From NCBI GenBank assembly GCA_001054945.1, contig JVKJ01000002.1, forward strand, positions 62,001 through 126,000: DNA of 64,000 nucleotides, in the 5' to 3' direction. The notes beneath the pieces were generated by a model. That model saw nothing but the letters and a program-made list of their open reading frames with translations. It did no database searches and was not told the origin of the DNA. The DNA is from Corynebacterium falsenii. GTDB lineage: Bacteria > Actinomycetota > Actinomycetes > Mycobacteriales > Mycobacteriaceae. The translations under genes were made by a program, and so were the position numbers. Positions 57,068 to 64,000 of this stretch are shown piece after piece (positions within the stretch are counted from its first letter, which is position 1; each line of letters starts with the position of its first letter).

Positions 57068-57257
57068 TGTCCTTCGGTTCTAAAGCCTTCAGTTCTCTTG
57101 TGGATGTTAGAAGTGGATGTCGCGAGCCTGGGCAGCTCGCGGGCCCAGCCCGCAGCCAACACGCAGGGGTAACGAGGAGGCCACGGCACCGCACAGCGTG
57201 CTGCGGCGAACTGCCGGGGGCATCCCCCACAGGTTATGTGCTGCGGCGGGGATGCGC

Positions 57258-58529
57258 TCAGCGTGGCGTCAACACTTCCTTACCCACGAACGGGCGCAGA
57301 GCCTCCGGAACCACGACCGAACCATCGGCCTGCTGGTTGTTCTCGAGGATGGCCACCAACCAGCGGGTCGTGGCCAGCGTGCCGTTGAGGGTCGCCGCGA
57401 TCTGGGGCTTGCCGTCGGCATCGCGGTAACGGGTCTTCAGGCGGCGGGCCTGGAAGGTAGTGCAGTTGGAGGTGGAGGTCAGCTCTCGGTAGGTGTCCTG
57501 GGTGGGGACCCACGCCTCGGTGTCATACTTGCGCGCGGCGGACGCGCCCAGGTCACCGCCAGCGACGTCGATGACCCGGTAGGGGACGCCAACTGCGGAG
57601 AGCATGTCCTTCTCCATCGCCAGCAATTCCTGGTGCTGAGCCTCGGCTTCTTCGGGGCGGCAGTAAACGAACATCTCGACCTTGTCGAATTGGTGGACCC
57701 GGATGATTCCGCGGGTGTCCTTGCCGTAACTTCCGGCCTCACGGCGGAAGCAGGAGGACCAGCCGGCGTAACGCACGGGGCCGTCGCTCAGATCGATGAT
57801 TTCATCGGAGTGGTAGCCGGCAAGGGCGACCTCGGAGGTGCCGACGAGGTACATGTCGTCCTCCTCCAGGTGGTAGATCTCATCCGAGTGCGCACCCAGG
57901 AATCCGGTCCCGGCCATGACCTCTGGGCGGACAAGTACCGGGGGAATCATCATCTGGAAGCCGTGCTCGACGGCCTTGTGGGCTGCGAGCTGCAGCATCC
58001 CCAGTTGCAGTAGCGCGCCGTCGCCGGTGAGGAAGTAGAAGCGAGCGCCGGAGACTTTGGTACCGCGCTTCATGTCGATCAGGCCCAGGGATTCCCCAAG
58101 TTCCAGGTGATCCTTGGGCTCGAAGTCGAAGGCGGTGGGCTCCCCCACGTGCTCCAGCACCACGAAATCATCTTCGCCGCCGGCTGGTGCGCCCTCTTCC
58201 ACGATGTTGGAGAGCTTCATCTGCAGCTCATGCACGTCATCCTCGGCCTGGGTCTGAGCCTTTTCCAGTTCCTTGACCGCTTCTGCTTTCTGCTTGCCCT
58301 GCTCGCGCAGCGCGGCCTTCTCCTCATCGGAGGCGGTGCGCATCTGCTGTCCCATCGACTTGGAGAAGGACTTCTGCTCGGAGCGCGCGGCATCGGCTGC
58401 GGCGATGGATTCGCGACGGCGGGAATCGGCCTCCAGCAGCTGATCGACCAGAGCTGGGTCCTCCCCACGAGTGCGTTGGGAACGACGAACCAGGTCCGGA
58501 TTTTCACGCAGGAGCTTCAGATCAATCAT
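57258..58529 (-). CDS. serS: Seryl-tRNA synthetase
   Basis: 423 residues. An N-terminal antiparallel coiled-coil arm (about 25-105, alternating Lys/Glu/Gln) binds the tRNA-Ser long variable arm. The class II core has motif 2 ([20 protein letters not shown]) and motif 3 ([18 protein letters not shown]). [20 protein letters not shown] and [10 protein letters not shown] are the seryl-specific segments. It is the last ordinary gene before the toxin remnants, whose first fragment starts 94 bases beyond its start on the other strand. Confidence 0.97.
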   Translation of the reverse strand: MIDLKLLRENPDLVRRSQRTRGEDPALVDQLLEADSRRRESIAAADAARSEQKSFSKSMGQQMRTASDEEKAALREQGKQKAEAVKELEKAQTQAEDDVHELQMKLSNIVEEGAPAGGEDDFVVLEHVGEPTAFDFEPKDHLELGESLGLIDMKRGTKVSGARFYFLTGDGALLQLGMLQLAAHKAVEHGFQMMIPPVLVRPEVMAGTGFLGAHSDEIYHLEEDDMYLVGTSEVALAGYHSDEIIDLSDGPVRYAGWSSCFRREAGSYGKDTRGIIRVHQFDKVEMFVYCRPEEAEAQHQELLAMEKDMLSAVGVPYRVIDVAGGDLGASAARKYDTEAWVPTQDTYRELTSTSNCTTFQARRLKTRYRDADGKPQIAATLNGTLATTRWLVAILENNQQADGSVVVPEALRPFVGKEVLTPR

Positions 58530-58622
58530 GCGGATTAGTCTAGCGGGAGGGGTGGACAGTGGGCAGTGTATGGCTGCAGGCAGCTAATGGTCGGGGCGGT
58601 GGGTAATGCATCAACGATGCAT

Positions 58623-58960
58623 ATGTCACCTAAGGATCTCGCCTTCCAGGAGAAGGTCACCGGTGTTGACTCGCGTTACGGTTATGTGGTTGACGGCGTG
58701 AAGTTCGATGGGTTCAAAGACGGAACCCTTCTCGACGCCAAAGCCAAATACGGACAGTTCTTTGATAACAAGGGGAATCTGCAACCATGGGCCGAGAAAG
58801 TCGAGAAGAATTTCGTAAAACAGGCAGCAAATCAAATTCGTGTAGCTGACGGGCCCCAATAGCTTGGGTCTTTGACGAACAAAAAACGGCGCGAGCCGTT
58901 CGGCGAATCTTCGCAAGGCACAAAATTAATGGAATTGAAATACACACCTTTACGGCTTGA
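58623..58960 (+). pseudogene. Frameshifted Tox-REase-5 nuclease toxin fragment
   Basis: The first frame encodes FQEKVTGVDSRYGYVVDG then VKFDGFKDGTLLDAKAKYGQ, which fits restriction-endonuclease-fold toxin 5 (D...D-A-K in place of the usual D...E-A-K). It stops at 58861-58863 as ADGPQ-stop. One base later in phase the C-terminus resumes as PIAWVFDEQKTARAVRRIF ... GIEIHTFTA-stop (to 58960). The break sits at a C run (58854-58857); one more C would restore a continuous A-D-G-P-P-I-A-W reading. No RHS core, delivery domain or ribosome site precedes it, so it is an orphan C-terminal tip. Such tips cleave nucleic acid in competing cells when attached to a carrier. Confidence 0.75.
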
Positions 58961-58974
58961 AGGAGGAGTTGAAA

Positions 58975-59656
58975 ATGGTTGAGAAAGCGTTCATTGGATT
59001 TTTTGGGGCGAAGATGAACGTTCTCCAAGGGCATGGGCAGTATTGATGGCTGACCTTATGGAGAAATTATCTAACGTGGACTCTAAACTGGGGCAATGGC
59101 GGCAGCCTGCAGGAAACGTGATTGAAATGCAAAATCCACAGGTAGAAAGTCGAAAATCAATAGCTTCCCGCATAGAGGAGGAGTTCACCAACTCTAGGAA
59201 AGGCGGGAAAAATTCTGAAACCGCGGGCGCAATTATATCACTCTGGTCAGATACGGGAATTCTGAGAAAGATTAGTGGAAGAATTGGAGAGTGTACGCAA
59301 GACTCCTCTATTAATTTTATCCAATTTGAATTCGATTCGGGTATAGATTTGAATGAGTTTGGCATTTCCATACCACTGCTTATTAAGGTCGTTGGTGAGG
59401 TTATTCCCTTTGAGTATTCTTTCTATTGTGATGATGAAGAGTACACCGCGCAGGCACTCCGTGGGATTGATCAGCATATTGGCCGGGTGTTTGCGTTGTC
59501 TGATCGGGTGTTTGACGTGCAGGAGGTACCAGGTTTTCATCGGTTGGCGTCAGGCACGGAGGGGCAAACTTTTTCCAGCAGGACGTTGACGGGCCGTTAA
59601 CTGATGATGTTGTTGATGAGGCCAGCAAGTGTGTGGACGCTGGTCGGCGCCAATAG
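58975..59656 (+). pseudogene. Frameshifted Imm52-like immunity gene
   Basis: ATG 58975 follows AGGAGG. It reads VEKAFIGFF, then breaks at a T run (58999-59004); the neighbouring frame continues FWGEDERSPRAWAVL, then MADLMEKLSNVDSKLGQW. The restored F-W-G-x-x-x-x-S...W pattern fits Imm52, the usual partner of Tox-REase-5 toxins. A second break at a G run (59561-59564) leads to NFFQQDVDGPLTDDVVDEAS and a natural-looking end at 59656. One extra T and one extra G would give about 227 residues. A TTG-started piece (59043-59600) remains open. It would have bound and blocked the preceding nuclease in the cytoplasm. Confidence 0.7.
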
Positions 59657-59900
59657 TCAACCCGGTGATGCTCGTCTTGTGTCCGGTCGTGATGAGGTGT
59701 GCGGGCGCTGCATATTGAAGCGTCCGGTGCGTGACCCGCTTGGTTAAGTCTTGGTCGAATTCGGGGGCCTTAGGGGCGGTTGATTGTGGAGTGAATGACG
59801 GCTTCTGTAAGTAACGGGGTCTCGGGGTTGAGCGACGGATTCACGGGCCTTCAAACCACGTGGTGGACATGGACGCCCAGCAGGTTGAAATGCCCGTTGG
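59657..59900. other. 244-base spacer between toxin cassettes
   Basis: No gene or clear remnant was recognised. G+C is intermediate, with many stops in all frames. It separates the Tox-REase-5/Imm52 remnant from the first RHS-tip unit. Confidence 0.5.
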
Positions 59901-60509
59901 ATGAATTCTCAACTTACCGATGGTGAGTCGGGGTGGATATATAACCGGTTCCGATTTTATTCTCCGCGGTTGGGTGTGTATTCATCTCAGGATCCGCTGG
60001 GTCTGGCCGGTGGGGTGGGCACCTCACAGGGGTATGTGTTCCACCCGGGGTGTTAGGTAGACCCCCTCGGACTGCAGCACCACCGGGTGATGGATAAGAC
60101 TCTGCAGAAGCAGGTTGATCAGCTCACGTCCTAGCAGAAAGGCGAACTCGGAGAAAGAATCGCAAAGCGTTATTTCGGTGAGTCATTTAACCCAGATGCG
60201 CCACGAAGCACGTATCAAAGCCTTGGGTTCAAAAATCGACTCGGTGGGCAACAAGGAAGCGTAAGTGACATAACACTTCATGATGACACCATCGTGGAGG
60301 CAAAATTTGTCAAGAATTTGGGTATGTCTCGTCAGCTCAGTGATGCGATCTGGCAGTCTAATCGCTATGGCGGTGGGCCGCTTGAGTTAGCGGTGGCACC
60401 GGGAACTAAGATCAGCGGGCCGCCTCAAAAGGAGATTAACGCGGGGAATGTTAATCTTACAAGAATGACCGAAACAGGCGTCAGCGACATGATAAAAGGA
60501 TTTATATGA
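59901..60509 (+). pseudogene. RHS core tip with Tox-REase-7-like nuclease, copy 1, two amber stops
   Basis: From ATG 59901 the frame gives NRFRFYSPRLGVYSSQDPLG and VFHPGC, the RHS repeat-core end ahead of the DPLGL boundary. It then hits TAG at 60054-60056 (Trp codon in copy 2) and TAG at 60132-60134 (Gln codon in copy 2). Past both, the same frame runs open through the toxin: GELGERIAKRYF, SVSDITLHDDTIVEAKFVKN, MSRQLSDAI and PLELAVAPGTKISGPPQ, ending at 60509. D...E-A-K fits a PD-(D/E)xK nuclease like Tox-REase-7. Its stop overlaps the immunity gene start (ATGA). Two nonsense changes without frameshifts suggest a silent cassette. Confidence 0.8.
59919..60164 (+). repeat. Direct repeat of RHS-toxin core, copy 1
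   Basis: About 246 bases nearly identical to 61972-62216 (roughly a dozen differences). The repeat covers the RHS core end, the D-P-L-G-L junction and the first ~25 residues of the toxin. Similarity then drops to a diverged paralogue level. Confidence 0.88.
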
Positions 60510-61050
60510 TTTCAAATAGGGATATTCAAGATGGGCAGCGGGCGGTAAACAGGATTATTCGCGAGGCGGTCCCCGAATTCCCAATGGATGAAAACATCAG
60601 ACAATGGAGCCATTCAACGCGAAAGCTATCAAAAGAACAAAAGAAGAATGTCCGAAATCTTCTCTTGCCCCTTCTAAAACATCAGCCTTGGGATGGAATT
60701 GCTTACTACGCCGCCGGAGAACTTTACAGTATCGGATATAAAACATTAGAACTAGAGCCGATGATCAATCTTTTCATTGATCAGGAAGATACACCTGAAA
60801 GACGCGCAAGCGTACTCAGGGGAAAACTAGTAACCCTCATAGCCGCATGTGCTCGACCAAAGAACCTAGAAGTTTTGGTGGAGTTTTTCAAGATCGATAA
60901 GCCAGATTTTGAGATGGAGCAGGTGGCATTGTTCATGAAATGCTGGGAAAAAAATCTTTTAGCGATTCACAAGAGCTTAGGGCGCTAGCGAAGCTACCGC
61001 GATATAAGTTCCGCTTTCCGTATGACCACTGGGTTAGATCCTCAGACTAA
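60506..61050 (+). pseudogene. Type A immunity gene, copy 1, frameshifted near its end
   Basis: ATG 60506 (AAAGGA 5 bases upstream, ATGA overlap with the toxin) opens 160 residues to 60988. It carries the family block PWDGIAYYAAGELYSIGYKTLE and ACARPKNLEVLVEFF. At an A run (60948-60954) the frame departs from copy 2. The +1 reading KSFSDSQELRALAKLPRYKF (to 61050) resembles copy 2's KSFRDSPEFNWMKGVQKYRS, so one A has probably been lost. It would have been a small cytoplasmic all-helical protein neutralising the nuclease. The shortened protein might still work. Confidence 0.7.
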
Positions 61051-61115
61051 AACGATAAATTCCCCAAAGTATAATTCACCATGCCGTGGTAGTAAACGCC
61101 CAAGGAGTAGGTTTA

Positions 61116-61634
61116 GTGGAGATGGATATTAGCAAGGGCCGGGAAGAGGTTGTGGGGGTCGTTCGGCAGGTGGTGCCGGGCTTTTTGGAAGGGGATGCTT
61201 TCTATGATGAACGTCTGCCAGGGCGGGGCTTTTCGGCACAGGAGGTTGAACAAGTCCGTGAGAGTTTGTTGCCGTTGGTGGATCGTCGTCCGTGGGATGG
61301 GGCTTCGATGTATGCGGCTGGGATGTTGTACACCATGGGTGATCGGTCTTTGGATGTGGAGCCGATGATTGAAGCGTTGCGTGCGTACCCGGATGTGGAG
61401 TCGCCGATTGTGTTGGGTGATTTCGTCACGATGATTTCAGGGTGTGCGCGCCCGGATAATTACGGCACGGTTAATGAGTTCTTGAAGGCGTCCACCCCGG
61501 GCATTGAGGAGCAGCAATTCGAGATTTTCCGACTGTGTTATTCCAAACCGTCATTCAGACAGTTGGCGATGATTGATTGGGTGATGGACGACCCGCGGTA
61601 CAGTCATTTTGCTCCGCTGCGCCGGCGTAAGTAA
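61116..61634 (+). CDS. Type B immunity-like protein, copy 1, intact
   Basis: 172 residues from GTG 61116, 8 bases after AAGGAG; ATG 61122 is an alternative. Core block RPWDGASMYAAGMLYTMG then DRSLDVEPMIEALRAYPDVE, and later MISGCARPDNYGTVNEFLKA. The block is shared with the type A genes, but the N-terminus (FYDERLPGRGFSAQEVEQVR) differs. I believe proteins of this pattern are catalogued as DUF6707, but that is from memory. No signal or membrane segment. Placed directly after type A, it may protect against a related toxin variant. G+C is higher than in its neighbours. Confidence 0.72.
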   Translation: MEMDISKGREEVVGVVRQVVPGFLEGDAFYDERLPGRGFSAQEVEQVRESLLPLVDRRPWDGASMYAAGMLYTMGDRSLDVEPMIEALRAYPDVESPIVLGDFVTMISGCARPDNYGTVNEFLKASTPGIEEQQFEIFRLCYSKPSFRQLAMIDWVMDDPRYSHFAPLRRRK

Positions 61635-61649
61635 TACGCCACCCACGAA

Positions 61650-61880
61650 TTAGCTGGGGTCACAGGGGGGTACAGAGGTAGAGATCAACACCCCACTTAA
61701 GGGCGCTTTGTAGGGGTAAGTGGTGCGCATACCAATCACGAGGTCAAGTTGAGGCAGATCGGCATTCGTGTTGGTGGTTGCGGAATAATTCTGCGCGTCA
61801 GGTTGCGCTACTGCCGTGGGACGGTAGGCGGTGGCGTCCCAAATTCGTGGTGAAGCCTTCACTCTGACAGGTGACTGCAT
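61650..61880 (-). other. Open frame of uncertain reality in the inter-unit spacer
   Basis: A 76-codon minus-strand frame with no recognised domain. It reads plausibly for a protein end (DLPQLDLVIGMRTTYPY, PLSGVLISTSVPPC) but has no good ribosome site and overlaps the RHS fragment on the other strand. It may be the tail of a protein truncated by recombination, or chance. The 61635-61830 stretch holds nothing else apart from the 9-mer GTGGCGTCC at 61831. Confidence 0.2.
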
Positions 61881-62562
61881 GGGGGGTCACCTCCACCTGG
61901 TCGATTTGTTTGGCCGCCGGGTGTGGGACGGGGATGTGTCGTGTCCGTTGTTGTTTGCTGGTCAGTATGTCGATGGTGAGTCGGGGTGGGTGTATAACCG
62001 GTTCCGGTTTTATTCTCCGCGGTTGGGTGTGTATTCATCTCAGGATCCGCTGGGTCTGGCCGGTGGGGTGGGCACCTCGCAGGGGTATGTGTTCCACCCG
62101 GGATGTTGGGTAGACCCCCTCGGACTCAAAGCACACCAGGTGATGGATAAGACTCTGCAGAAGCAGGTTGATCAGCTCACGTCCCAGCAGAAAGGCCAAC
62201 TCGGAGAAAGAATCGCGCAAAAGCTATTCCCGAACCAGTTTGACGAAGCAGATCCAAGAACTATATACACAAGCCAGAAATTTTTTAATAAGTCTGGAAG
62301 CCTGCAGGGCCGCATCAGTGACATCACACTATTTGATGGTACGATCGTCGAATCAAAATTCGTCAAGAAATTGGGAATGTCCCGGCAGTTGACAGATGCG
62401 ATTCATCAATCTATGACACACGGAGGTGGCCCGTTGGAACTCGTAGTCGCTCCAGGAACGAAGCTTTCTAAACCACTCCAAGCGCAAATTAAGGCAGGTA
62501 ACATTAATCTCCGCAGAGTGACTGAGAAACAAGTTGCAGATACTTTAGGAGAACTCTTTTGA
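61831..62562 (+). CDS. RHS core tip with Tox-REase-7-like nuclease, copy 2, open frame
   Basis: 243 codons open. About 30 residues of unrelated-looking leader are followed by the RHS core (HLHLVDLFGRRVWDGDV, LLFAGQYVDGESGWVYNRF, VYSSQDPLGL, VFHPGCWVDPLGL) and a ~145-residue nuclease tip. The tip has QLGERIAQKLF, RISDITLFDGTIVESKFVKK, MSRQLTDAI and PLELVVAPGTKLSKPLQ. D...E-S-K with a following Q-L helix fits a PD-(D/E)xK nuclease of the Tox-REase-7 kind. No secretion signal, no long RHS barrel and no ribosome site are present, and the start codon GTG is inside the recurrent 9-mer. It is probably an orphan cassette used by recombination with a full RHS gene elsewhere. Its stop overlaps the immunity start. 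Confidence 0.8.
   Translation: MASQIRGEAFTLTGDCMGGHLHLVDLFGRRVWDGDVSCPLLFAGQYVDGESGWVYNRFRFYSPRLGVYSSQDPLGLAGGVGTSQGYVFHPGCWVDPLGLKAHQVMDKTLQKQVDQLTSQQKGQLGERIAQKLFPNQFDEADPRTIYTSQKFFNKSGSLQGRISDITLFDGTIVESKFVKKLGMSRQLTDAIHQSMTHGGGPLELVVAPGTKLSKPLQAQIKAGNINLRRVTEKQVADTLGELF
61972..62216 (+). repeat. Direct repeat of RHS-toxin core, copy 2
   Basis: Partner of 59919-60164, offset 2053 bases. It keeps TGG and CAG where copy 1 has TAG. Confidence 0.88.
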
Positions 62563-63116
62563 TCACAAAGCAAGGCCTAATAGACGGACAGGGGGCTGTA
62601 AATACGTTAATAAGGGACGTAATTTCAAATTATCCCTTAAACGTCAATTATCGAAATTGGAAAAAGACAAATAGGAATCTCAATAAGGCGGAGAAAAGTC
62701 GAATAAAAGCGCTCCTAATTCCTTTGCTCGACGTTCACCCCTGGGATGGAGTTGCCTATTATGCCGCTGGTGAGCTATATGCAATGGGTGTTCGAACCCT
62801 AGACATTGGTCCAATGATTGAGGCCTACCAAAATCAACTCGATCAGGAAGACTTAAGTGCAAGACTTGTACGCGGAAAACTCGCTACCTGGATTTCTGCA
62901 AATGCGAGACCAAAAAATTTCGATTTGTTGAATGAATTTTTCACGCTCGACAAAAAGGAATACACTCAAGACCAAAGAACCGTATTTTCACTTTGCTGGA
63001 AAAAGAAGTCTTTCCGAGATTCACCAGAATTCAATTGGATGAAAGGCGTACAAAAATACCGATCTTGCTTGGCGCCAGGAATTATTGAACAAAAAGAAAA
63101 ACCAGATTGTCAATAA
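62559..63116 (+). CDS. Type A immunity-like protein, copy 2, intact
   Basis: 185 residues. Start is TTG 62559, 6 bases after AGGAGA and overlapping the toxin stop (TTGA), so translation is coupled to the toxin. Core: HPWDGVAYYAAGELYAMG, RTLDIGPMIEAY, ISANARPKNFDLLNEFF and a C-terminal CWKKKSFRDSPEFNWMKG. A+T-rich, with codon use unlike the housekeeping genes upstream, consistent with transfer. It is the intact form of the family in this window and the best candidate for neutralising the copy 2 nuclease. All-helical and cytoplasmic by appearance. Confidence 0.78.
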   Translation: MITKQGLIDGQGAVNTLIRDVISNYPLNVNYRNWKKTNRNLNKAEKSRIKALLIPLLDVHPWDGVAYYAAGELYAMGVRTLDIGPMIEAYQNQLDQEDLSARLVRGKLATWISANARPKNFDLLNEFFTLDKKEYTQDQRTVFSLCWKKKSFRDSPEFNWMKGVQKYRSCLAPGIIEQKEKPDCQ

Positions 63117-63185
63117 AGTGACGTTACGCCCATCAGGAAGACCAAACAATGCACTTACCGCGAACTTGCCGAAAGGGATCAATTA

Positions 63186-63694
63186 ATGATTATCTTAGAA
63201 TCTTCCCTTCCAGACAAAATGCGGTTATCCACTTGGTGTGTGAAATAGTCCCGGATTTTCTAAGGAGAAACTGCTATTATGACTCACGTCTGCCAGGACG
63301 GAATTTTAACCAATTCGAGGCTGATCAATTACAAAAACGTCTTCGCCCCCTTCTTGATATTCACCCATGGAACGAAGGGCAATTATACGCCGCTGGCATT
63401 CTATATACAATGGGAAACCATAATCTAGATATCACCCACTCGTTAACGCTCTAATTTCTTACCCCCGCTTATCGAACTGACTTAGCTCTAGAGGATTTCG
63501 CTACAATGATCTCCGACTGCGCCATAGATGATCAGTTCACACCTTTAAATAAATTTTTCGAGCTTCAAGACCCAGCTATTATCGAAACACAGAAACAAGT
63601 TCTTTCACTATGTCAGAAGCACTCTTCTTTTCGAAGAAGTGGTTTGTTTGATTGGATGAAAACTGACGATCGCTATTCAAATCATTTTTCGTGA
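63186..63694 (+). pseudogene. Type B immunity gene, copy 2, multiply frameshifted
   Basis: ATG 63186 follows AAAGGGA and reads MIILESSLPDK. The similarity to type B copy 1 continues one frame over (QNAVIHLVCEIVPDFL, YYDSRLPGRNF, LYAAGILYTMGNHNLDI). It shifts again after a C run at 63435-63437 (PLVNALISYP) and returns after a C run at 63462-63466 (ALEDFATMISDCAIDD ... FDWMKTDDRYSNHF) to a stop at 63694. The first two shifts fit loss of one base and the third gain of one. In the second frame alone there is a TAA at 63452-63454. It is nonfunctional as it stands. Confidence 0.7.
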
Positions 63695-63845
63695 CCCCCG
63701 TAGGAAGATCAGCACCTTCAGGCCCGCGGTTGACAAGGTTGAAACTGCAGGTTCCCGATGACTTCATTCTCTACGGCCAACTTCAAATCATGTTGCCAAA
63801 GGCCAGCGACATAGAGACCATCCCGCCGGCCTCAGCGCTTCCCTC

Positions 63846-64000
63846 TCAGGAAAGCCCCTGGACGATATCAGCCAAGTCATCCTGCCTCCGGTGGCGCAAG
63901 ACTGCCACCGAACGCCTCCGCGCAGCACCCGGCTTCAGCCCCAGCGCCTCATTGATTGGTTCCAGAAGCACCTCAACTGCTTCCGAATCACCCCCAGCAC
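63846..64000 (-). CDS. Partial unidentified protein, C-terminal end
   Basis: A minus-strand frame is open from the right edge to TGA at 63846-63848 (51 residues). It ends EVLLEPINEALGLKPGAARR, VAVLRHRRQDDLADIVQGLS. G+C and codon use return to the level of the chromosomal genes, unlike the toxin region. No family recognised; too short to assign. The 63695-63845 stretch between it and the immunity remnant shows no gene. Confidence 0.4.
   Translation of the reverse strand, partial: AGGDSEAVEVLLEPINEALGLKPGAARRRSVAVLRHRRQDDLADIVQGLS

Noticed and set aside
57068-57257. T-box or other riboswitch near serS
   Set aside because: This gap is downstream of serS, and the short upstream leader (58530-58565) is too small for a T-box; only a simple GC hairpin (about 57120-57140) is visible.
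58999-59004. Programmed -1 frameshift in the Imm52-like gene
   Set aside because: The run does not form a canonical X-XXY-YYZ slippery site in the incoming frame, and a second unrelated break downstream makes decay or sequencing error more likely.
58530-64000. Insertion sequence or prophage as the source of the toxin region
   Set aside because: No transposase, integrase, terminal inverted repeats or tRNA attachment site was seen.

Overview
The window comes from a mycolic-acid-producing actinobacterium, almost certainly a Corynebacterium of the lipid-oriented jeikeium/resistens/falsenii kind. The evidence is the roughly 60% G+C coding sequence and the pks13-accD3-fadD32 mycolate condensation genes. 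It also includes two antigen-85-type mycolyltransferases (one with LGFP repeats), the galactan/arabinan genes glfT2, glf and ubiA, and a histidine-utilisation (hut) cluster under an IclR regulator. Species is not claimed.

Layout. 1-3.9 kb: envelope-type genes (a partial GT-C-like membrane protein, a GT4 glycosyltransferase, a SAM methyltransferase). 4.1-7.7 kb: fadA-fadB beta-oxidation pair. 7.7-9.2 kb: a YeeE/YedE sulfur transporter fused to a TusA domain. 9.4-18.3 kb: the pckG-trmB-NYN-MmpL-YbhN-DUF3054 neighbourhood typical of corynebacteria. 18.6-23.8 kb: PhoX-like phosphatase, MFS exporter and acyl-AMP/CoA ligase. 24-36.5 kb: accD3, pks13, fadD32, a cutinase-like lipase, a lipoprotein and an LGFP mycolyltransferase. 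36.9-46.6 kb: hutI, hutU, hutH, hutR, an amino-acid permease, hutG and a YjiH transporter. 46.8-52.1 kb: mycolyltransferase, ubiA, PAP2 phosphatase and glfT2. 52.2-58.5 kb: lipoprotein, VOC protein, glf, HAD phosphatase, plsC and serS.

The genes up to 58.5 kb build and move mycolates and galactan precursors, degrade fatty acids and histidine, and feed carbon through PEP carboxykinase. The hut genes sit between the two mycolyltransferase genes of the conserved envelope locus. The aftB arabinosyltransferase gene that usually lies between a mycolyltransferase gene and ubiA is absent there.

The right end (58.6-63.7 kb) is different: A+T-rich, fragmented and repetitive. It is a graveyard of polymorphic-toxin cassettes. 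It holds a frameshifted Tox-REase-5 nuclease with a frameshifted Imm52-like immunity gene. These are followed by two tandem copies of a unit made of an RHS core tip, a Tox-REase-7-like nuclease and two related immunity genes (types A and B). Copy 1 carries two amber codons; copy 2 has an open toxin frame. Most lesions are one-base changes in homopolymer runs. This is the most unusual part of the window. No tRNA, rRNA, CRISPR array or insertion sequence was recognised.
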